From contig JBLXEV010000010.1 in assembly GCA_048262715.1 (NCBI GenBank), positions 136,499 to 200,498 of the forward strand: a stretch of 64,000 bases of DNA. The letters run 5' to 3'. This document shows, in pieces, positions 59,653 to 64,000 of the stretch. Position 1 is the stretch's first letter. Every line of letters begins with the position of its first letter. Source of the stretch: Albirhodobacter sp048262715. GTDB lineage: Bacteria > Pseudomonadota > Alphaproteobacteria > Rhodobacterales > Rhodobacteraceae. A program made the translations under genes and the position numbers. The notes below the pieces were generated by a model. That model did no database searches. It had not been told where the DNA came from and was given only the letters and a program-made list of their open reading frames with translations.

Positions 59653-60780
59653 ATGGCGCGGTTCGGCTTCACATTGCAGGCGACAGATGGCAAGGCGCGC
59701 AAGGGCGTGATCTCCACCCCGCGCGGCGAGATCCGCACGCCGGCCTTCATGCCGGTGGGCACAGCGGCGACGGTGAAGGCGATGATGCCGGAGTCCGTGG
59801 CGGCGACGGGGGCGGATATTCTGCTCGGCAACACTTACCATCTGATGCTGCGCCCGACGGCGGAGCGGATCGCAAATCTGGGCGGGCTGCATAAATTCAT
59901 GAACTGGCAAAAGCCGATCCTGACGGATTCGGGCGGTTTTCAGGTGATGTCGCTGGCGAGCTTGCGTAAGTTGACGGAGGAGGGCGTGCGGTTTTCGTCG
60001 CATATCGACGGCTCCAAGCATATGCTGACGCCGGAACGCTCGATGGAGATCCAGAAGCTGCTCGGCTCGGATATTGTGATGTGTTTCGATGAATGCCCTG
60101 CGCTGCCTGCGACGGATGCGGAGGTTTCGAAATCGATGCAGCTCTCGATGCGGTGGGCGCAGCGCTCAAAGGACGCTTTCGGGGATAGGCCCGGCCATGC
60201 GCTGTTCGGGATCATGCAGGGCGGCGTGACCCGCGACCTGCGCGAGGAAAGCGCGAAAGCCCTCACCGAGATCGGGTTTGACGGCTATGCGGTCGGCGGG
60301 CTGGCGGTGGGCGAGGGGCAAGAGGCGATGTTCGGCGTGCTCGATTACGCGCCCGATTTCCTGCCGCAGGACAAACCGCGCTATTTGATGGGCGTGGGCA
60401 AGCCCGATGATATCGTCGGCGCGGTCAAGCGCGGGATCGACATGATGGATTGCGTGCTGCCGTCGCGCTCGGGGCGCACGGGGCAGGCTTGGACGCGTCG
60501 CGGTCAGGTGAATATCAAGAACGCCCGCCACGCCGATGATCCTCGCCCGCTGGATGAGGCTTGCACCTGCCCGTGCTGCGCCAATTACTCGCGCGCCTAT
60601 CTGCACCATGTGTTCCGCGCGCAGGAGATGATCTCGGGGATGCTGCTGACATGGCACAACCTGCATTATTACCAAGAGCTAATGCAGGGGATGCGCGATG
60701 CGATTGACGCGGGCGATTTCGCCGGGTTCGAGGCGAAGTTCCACGCGGATCGGGCCTTAGGCGATATCGCTCAACTCTAA
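59653..60780 (+). CDS. tgt: Queuine tRNA-ribosyltransferase
   Basis: A 375-residue TIM-barrel enzyme that exchanges G34 for preQ1 in tRNAs with GUN anticodons. The substrate-binding Asp lies in ILTDSGGFQVMSL (about 94-106), the catalytic Asp in DMMDCVLPSRSGRTGQAW (about 266-283), and the zinc site in CTCPCCANYSRAYLHH (about 306-321). AGGAGAG precedes ATG 59653. queA is not adjacent upstream. Confidence 0.96.
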   Translation: MARFGFTLQATDGKARKGVISTPRGEIRTPAFMPVGTAATVKAMMPESVAATGADILLGNTYHLMLRPTAERIANLGGLHKFMNWQKPILTDSGGFQVMSLASLRKLTEEGVRFSSHIDGSKHMLTPERSMEIQKLLGSDIVMCFDECPALPATDAEVSKSMQLSMRWAQRSKDAFGDRPGHALFGIMQGGVTRDLREESAKALTEIGFDGYAVGGLAVGEGQEAMFGVLDYAPDFLPQDKPRYLMGVGKPDDIVGAVKRGIDMMDCVLPSRSGRTGQAWTRRGQVNIKNARHADDPRPLDEACTCPCCANYSRAYLHHVFRAQEMISGMLLTWHNLHYYQELMQGMRDAIDAGDFAGFEAKFHADRALGDIAQL

Positions 60781-60822
60781 ACCCAGCCTATTCTAAACCA
60801 AGTCTATGCCCCGCCGTTGCTT

Positions 60823-60844
60823 GCCTCCGGCGGGGATATTTTTA
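60823..60844 (+). repeat. intergenic CCGGCGGGGATATTT repeat, left arm
   Basis: GCCTCCGGCGGGGATATTTT then TA. It is the exact reverse complement of 60979-61000. Confidence 0.8.
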
Positions 60845-60978
60845 CTCAGTGGAAGGGCAAGGCCGCGCGGTCGGGGGGCGGGTGCTTTCCTCATGGCTGG
60901 CGCGCGATCTGTCCTATTGAGGCTGCGCTGCCCCGCGCGCGGCTTTCGGGTGTGGTTCTGTTCTCCGCTTTTGGTTGC

Positions 60979-61000
60979 TAAAAATATCCCCGCCGGAGGC
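60979..61000 (-). repeat. intergenic CCGGCGGGGATATTT repeat, right arm
   Basis: TAAAAATATCCCCGCCGGAG then GC, preceded by TTGGTTGC. Together with 60823-60844 it flanks 134 bases. Confidence 0.8.
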
Positions 61001-61146
61001 TTCCAGCACTATCCGCCCAGCGTGACGCCTGGTTAGATTCGCGCTCTGAGGCACTCAATTTCCGAAGCTTGCGGTGAATTGCCGGTTTTGCGCAACTTTC
61101 ATCAATAAAAATGCCGTGCAGCGATATAAAATTTATAGATTTGCCG

Positions 61147-61175
61147 TTGACGCCCCTTTCTTGCCCTCATAATGT
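61147..61175 (+). promoter_or_regulatory. candidate ilv promoter
   Basis: TTGACG (61147-61152), a 17-base spacer and TAATGT (61170-61175), or CATAAT at 61168 with a 15-base spacer. It is placed 28 bases before the leader peptide, as expected for an attenuated operon. Confidence 0.45.
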
Positions 61176-61202
61176 CGCTCCAGAGATAAGCTTAGGAGCG
61201 CA

Positions 61203-61253
61203 ATGATGCGTGTCGTCCTCGTAATTCTTAGATGTTGGCGTATGGGCCGGTAA
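61203..61253 (+). CDS. ilvL: ilv attenuator leader peptide
   Basis: A 16-residue peptide, MMRVVLVILRCWRMGR, preceded by TTAGGAG (61192-61198). Codons 4-9 are Val-Val-Leu-Val-Ile-Leu, the branched-chain amino acids made by the downstream pathway. Ribosome stalling at these codons when charged tRNAs are scarce would free the antiterminator. The gene is too short for standard gene finders. The design matches ilv/leu attenuators of other bacteria. Confidence 0.85.
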   Translation: MMRVVLVILRCWRMGR

Positions 61254-61281
61254 CGGTTGACCATAATGGTTCCCATGCGCC
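61237..61281 (+). promoter_or_regulatory. ilv antiterminator
   Basis: GGCGTATGGG (61237-61246) pairs with CCCATGCGCC (61272-61281), ten pairs with one U-G. The 3' arm shares bases 61279-61281 with the terminator stem, so the two structures are mutually exclusive. Confidence 0.7.
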
Positions 61282-61305
61282 CCCGCTAAGATCGGGGGCT
61301 TTTTC
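61279..61305 (+). terminator. ilv attenuator terminator
   Basis: GCCCCCG (61279-61285) pairs with CGGGGGC (61293-61299) around CTAAGAT, followed by TTTTTC. It lies between the leader peptide and ilvB. Confidence 0.85.
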
Positions 61306-61330
61306 TTGGCTAAAGGGCTGATGGAGTAAG

Positions 61331-63088
61331 ATGATGTCACGGCAGATGACTGGCGCGGAAATGGTTGTGGAAGCTCTGAAAGAACAGGGCGTGGATACGA
61401 TTTTCGGATATCCGGGGGGCGCTGTCCTTCCGATTTACGATGCGATTTTCCAGCAAAACGAGATCCGGCATATTCTTGTCCGCCACGAGCAAGCCGCCGT
61501 CCATATGGCAGAGGGTTATGCGCGCTCCACCGGCAAGCCCGGCTGTGTGCTGGTGACCTCTGGTCCGGGCGCGACCAATGCTGTGACAGGGCTGACAGAT
61601 GCGCTGCTCGATTCCATTCCGCTGGTTGTGTTCTCCGGCCAAGTTCCGACGTTTATGATCGGCACGGATGGCTTCCAAGAGGCCGATACCGTGGGCATCA
61701 CGCGGCCTTGCACCAAGCATAACTGGTTGGTGAAAGAGACGGATAAACTGGCCGAGACGATCCATCAGGCGTTTCATATCGCGACCTCCGGCCGCCCCGG
61801 CCCTGTGCTGATCGACATTCCGAAAGATGTGCAATTCGCGACCGGCACCTATACCGGCCCGAAGACGGCGAAAGTGGCGCATTATCAGCCGCGGGTGAAG
61901 GCGGAGCTGGATGAGGTCACCAAGCTGGTGGAGATGATCGAGACCGCAGAGCGGCCCGTGTTCTACACTGGCGGCGGCGTGATCAACTCTGGCTCGGCTG
62001 CGTGCCAATTGCTGCGCGAATTGGTGGATGCGACGGGCTTCCCGATCACCTCGACCCTGATGGGTTTGGGGGCCTATCCGGCCTCGGGCAAATCGTGGCT
62101 CGGGATGTTGGGGATGCACGGTCTCTATGAGGCCAATCTCGCGATGCACGGCTGTGATCTGATGATCAATATCGGCGCGCGCTTCGATGACCGGATCACC
62201 GGACGGATTTCCGATTTCTCGCCGCAGTCCAAGAAGGTGCATGTCGATATTGATGCCTCCTCGATCAATAAGGTGATCCGCGTGGATCTGCCGATCTTGG
62301 GCGATGTGGGCCATGTGCTTGAAGATGCGATCAAGGTTTGGAAAGCGCGCGGCCGGAAGGTCAACCGCGAGGCGCTGGCCAAATGGTGGGCGCAGATCGA
62401 GGAATGGAAGGCGGTCAAATGCCTGAATTACACCAATTCCGAGACCACGATCAAACCGCAATACGCGTTGGAGCGTCTTGAGGCGCTGACCAAGGGCAAG
62501 GATCGCTACATCACCACGGAAGTGGGCCAGCACCAGATGTGGGCCGCGCAATTCCTCGGGTTCGAGGATCCGCATCGCTGGATGACATCGGGCGGTTTGG
62601 GCACGATGGGCTACGGCTTCCCGGCCTCCGTCGGCGTGCAGATCGCGCATCCCGACGCGTTGGTGATCTGCGTTGCGGGTGAGGCCTCGTGGCTGATGAA
62701 TATGCAAGAAATGGGCACCTGCACCCAGTTCCAAGCGCCCGTGAAACAGTTCATCCTGAACAACGAGCGTCTGGGCATGGTCCGCCAGTGGCAGCAACTG
62801 CTGCACGGCGAGCGCTACTCCTCCTCGTGGTCGGAAAGCCTGCCGGACTTTGTGAAACTGGCCGAGGCTTTCGGCTGGAAGGGGATCTATTGCGATGATC
62901 CGGCCAAGCTTGATGCCTGCATTCAGGAGATGATCGACCATCCCGGCCCGGTGCTCTTCGATTGCCGTGTGGAGAAGCACGAGAACTGCCTGCCGATGAT
63001 CCCATCGGGCAAGCCGCATAACGAGATGATCTTGGGTGACGCAGCACTTGCGGATGCCATCCAAGCAGGCGGTGCCGTTCTGGTTTAA
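61331..63088 (+). CDS. ilvB: Acetolactate synthase large (catalytic) subunit
   Basis: A 585-residue ThDP-dependent acetohydroxy acid synthase, the first common enzyme of Val, Leu and Ile synthesis. The catalytic Glu lies in RHEQAAVHMAEGYAR (about 56-70); GCVLVTSGPGATNAVTGL and the FAD/central domain follow. The ThDP-metal motif reads GEASWLMNMQEMGT...LNNE (about 456-485), where GDG is usual. ATG codons at 61331 and 61334 are both possible, and GGAG spacing slightly favours the second. It is followed by ilvH. Confidence 0.95.
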   Translation: MMSRQMTGAEMVVEALKEQGVDTIFGYPGGAVLPIYDAIFQQNEIRHILVRHEQAAVHMAEGYARSTGKPGCVLVTSGPGATNAVTGLTDALLDSIPLVVFSGQVPTFMIGTDGFQEADTVGITRPCTKHNWLVKETDKLAETIHQAFHIATSGRPGPVLIDIPKDVQFATGTYTGPKTAKVAHYQPRVKAELDEVTKLVEMIETAERPVFYTGGGVINSGSAACQLLRELVDATGFPITSTLMGLGAYPASGKSWLGMLGMHGLYEANLAMHGCDLMINIGARFDDRITGRISDFSPQSKKVHVDIDASSINKVIRVDLPILGDVGHVLEDAIKVWKARGRKVNREALAKWWAQIEEWKAVKCLNYTNSETTIKPQYALERLEALTKGKDRYITTEVGQHQMWAAQFLGFEDPHRWMTSGGLGTMGYGFPASVGVQIAHPDALVICVAGEASWLMNMQEMGTCTQFQAPVKQFILNNERLGMVRQWQQLLHGERYSSSWSESLPDFVKLAEAFGWKGIYCDDPAKLDACIQEMIDHPGPVLFDCRVEKHENCLPMIPSGKPHNEMILGDAALADAIQAGGAVLV

Positions 63089-63168
63089 TCATCGCCTGAC
63101 GGGAGGGTCGTGACCTCTCCCGCACGGGCTCACGCAGTCGAAGACATTCGAGAAAAAGGAGAGAGGCA

Positions 63169-63729
63169 ATGGCCGCTCTGAACATCAAAAAAGGCTCCAC
63201 CAGCCATTCCGCCTATGACTTGCGCGACACCAATTCGGATGTCGAGAGCGCGCATACTTTGGCCGTGCTTGTCGATAACGAAGCAGGGGTTCTAGCAAGG
63301 GTCATCGGGCTATTTTCGGGGCGCGGGTATAACATCGACAGCCTCACCGTGGCGGAGGTTGATCATAAGGGCCACCGCTCGCGGATCACCATTGTTACCC
63401 GTGGCACGATGGCCGTGATCGAGCAGATCCGCGCGCAATTGGGCCGGATTGTTCCGGTGCATGAGGTGCATGACCTCACCGTTGAGGGCGCCTCGGTCGA
63501 GCGGGAACTCGCGCTGTTCAAAATCGCGGCGACGGGGGAGAAGCGGGTTGAATCCCTGCGTCTGGCCGATATTTTCCGTGCGAATGTTGTCGATAGCACG
63601 CTTGAAAGCTTCGTGTTCGAGATCACGGGCACGCCGGAGAAAATCGACGCATTCGCCGATCTGATGCGACCTTTGGGTTTGGTCGATGTGGCGCGCACGG
63701 GCGTTGCTGCGCTGTCGCGCGGTATGTAA
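63169..63729 (+). CDS. ilvH: Acetolactate synthase small (regulatory) subunit
   Basis: A 186-residue regulatory subunit that mediates valine feedback and activates IlvB. The N-terminal ACT domain (about 24-98) contains LAVLVDNEAGVLARVIGLFS and RGYNIDSLTVAEVD; the C-terminal ALS_ss domain (about 105-180) includes ELALFKI and FVFEITGTPEKIDAF. AAAGGAGAGAGGC precedes the start. It lies 80 bases after ilvB. Often named ilvN in this group. Confidence 0.95.
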   Translation: MAALNIKKGSTSHSAYDLRDTNSDVESAHTLAVLVDNEAGVLARVIGLFSGRGYNIDSLTVAEVDHKGHRSRITIVTRGTMAVIEQIRAQLGRIVPVHEVHDLTVEGASVERELALFKIAATGEKRVESLRLADIFRANVVDSTLESFVFEITGTPEKIDAFADLMRPLGLVDVARTGVAALSRGM

Positions 63730-63754
63730 CTTAACTTAAGCGATGACCCGAAGA

Positions 63755-63780
63755 GGGGGCTCCCGAAACGGGGCCCCTTA
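63755..63780 (+). terminator. Probable terminator of ilvBH
   Basis: GGGGCTCC (63756-63763) pairs with GGGGCCCC (63770-63777, one U-G) around CGAAAC, followed by TTA. The weak T-run lowers confidence. Confidence 0.55.
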
Positions 63781-63985
63781 TGTCGTCGCAGGCGCGAGAT
63801 TGGCCAGATCAGACGAGGTGCGCTTCGCCTTCTGATCGGGCGAGGCGCGGGCACGAGAGACATTCCCGCGCTTGTCACGCTGTGCACCGAGGATAGCTGC
63901 ACTTCAAATGCAATCCCGATCTGCCTAGGTGTATGATCCCACGGTTTGATGGTGCGATCCTTTCTCAGGAATGGAAGGAAGCATT

Positions 63986-64000
63986 ATGGGCCAGGTTCGT
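63986..64000 (+). CDS. 5' end of a following gene, truncated by the window
   Basis: ATG at 63986 has AAGGAAG seven bases upstream. Only five codons (MGQVR) are visible, so the product cannot be named. The 200 bases before it have no terminator signs after 63780 and could hold its promoter. Confidence 0.35.

Larger units (their letters stand above)
60781..61202. other. 422-base region between tgt and the ilv leader
   Basis: The region holds a 22-bp perfect inverted repeat (60823-60844 and 60979-61000), then an AT-rich promoter region for ilvBH. No gene is supported. Confidence 0.7.

Noticed and set aside
60806..61036. 76-codon frame between tgt and ilvB
   Set aside because: It covers the two arms of the inverted repeat, and codon use and translation do not look protein-like.
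61337..63064. 575-codon minus-strand frame
   Set aside because: Antisense to ilvB with no recognisable domains.
1..64000. tRNA or rRNA genes
   Set aside because: No T-arm type GGTTCGAATCC or rRNA-like blocks were seen by eye. A tRNA scan would settle this.

Overview
The window is chromosomal DNA of an alphaproteobacterium. The gene set, the high-GC codon use and several order-specific genes (DUF2484, DUF2161, Hint-domain protein, CobS/CobT, CcaF1-type DUF1127 protein with CCUCCUCCC hairpin RNAs) point to Rhodobacterales, family Rhodobacteraceae. No genus can be fixed from the sequence alone. There are no rRNA genes, transposases, prophage genes or CRISPR arrays, and I saw no tRNA.

Layout. 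1-4.9 kb: folE2, a PcrA/UvrD helicase and the Fe-S carrier ATPase apbC. 5.0-5.73 kb: a small DUF1127 gene followed by eight consecutive hairpins, each carrying the anti-Shine-Dalgarno-like CCTCCTCC loop. This is an enlarged version of the R. sphaeroides ccaF1-CcsR1-4 ('cuckoo RNA') locus. 5.9-6.7 kb: rlmJ. 6.67-7.52 kb: a long gene-free leader upstream of mraZ with a cluster of six GANTC (CcrM) sites, MraZ-type 10-bp-spaced boxes and a strong internal terminator, matching the UpsM sRNA leader known from Rhodobacter.

7.5-33.2 kb: a division and cell wall (dcw) cluster in the order mraZ-rsmH-ftsL-ftsI-murE-(murF-like)-mraY / murD / ftsW-murG-murC / murB / ftsQ-ftsA-ftsZ / lpxC. It is broken up by non-dcw genes: an alpha/beta-hydrolase fold protein, a DUF2161 nuclease-like protein, a ChrA transporter, DUF2484 and a Hint-domain protein. 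The gene in the murF position aligns with MurF along its length but has lost most catalytic signatures. ddl, normally between murB and ftsQ, is absent.

33.4-54.5 kb: housekeeping genes. These include bamD, recN, a GlcD-like FAD oxidase with a SnoaL-like partner, an aminopeptidase P, the aerobic cobaltochelatase genes cobT and cobS around a lipoprotein gene, DUF808, a TetR regulator, a J-domain protein, DUF4177, gatB, a lytic transglycosylase, pepN and a class I amidotransferase. 54.6-60.8 kb: aroQ, pntAB, an orphan immunity-like gene and tgt. 60.8-64 kb: an acetohydroxy acid synthase operon (ilvB-ilvH) behind a classical attenuator: a 16-codon leader peptide with consecutive Val/Leu/Ile codons, an antiterminator and a terminator. 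The window ends just inside a following gene.

A short intergenic repeat (core CCTCCGGCGGGGATATTT) recurs at least eight times in both orientations. The most notable observations are the eight-hairpin CcsR/cuckoo array, the UpsM-like and GANTC-rich dcw leader, the degenerate MurF together with missing ddl, and the ilv attenuator.
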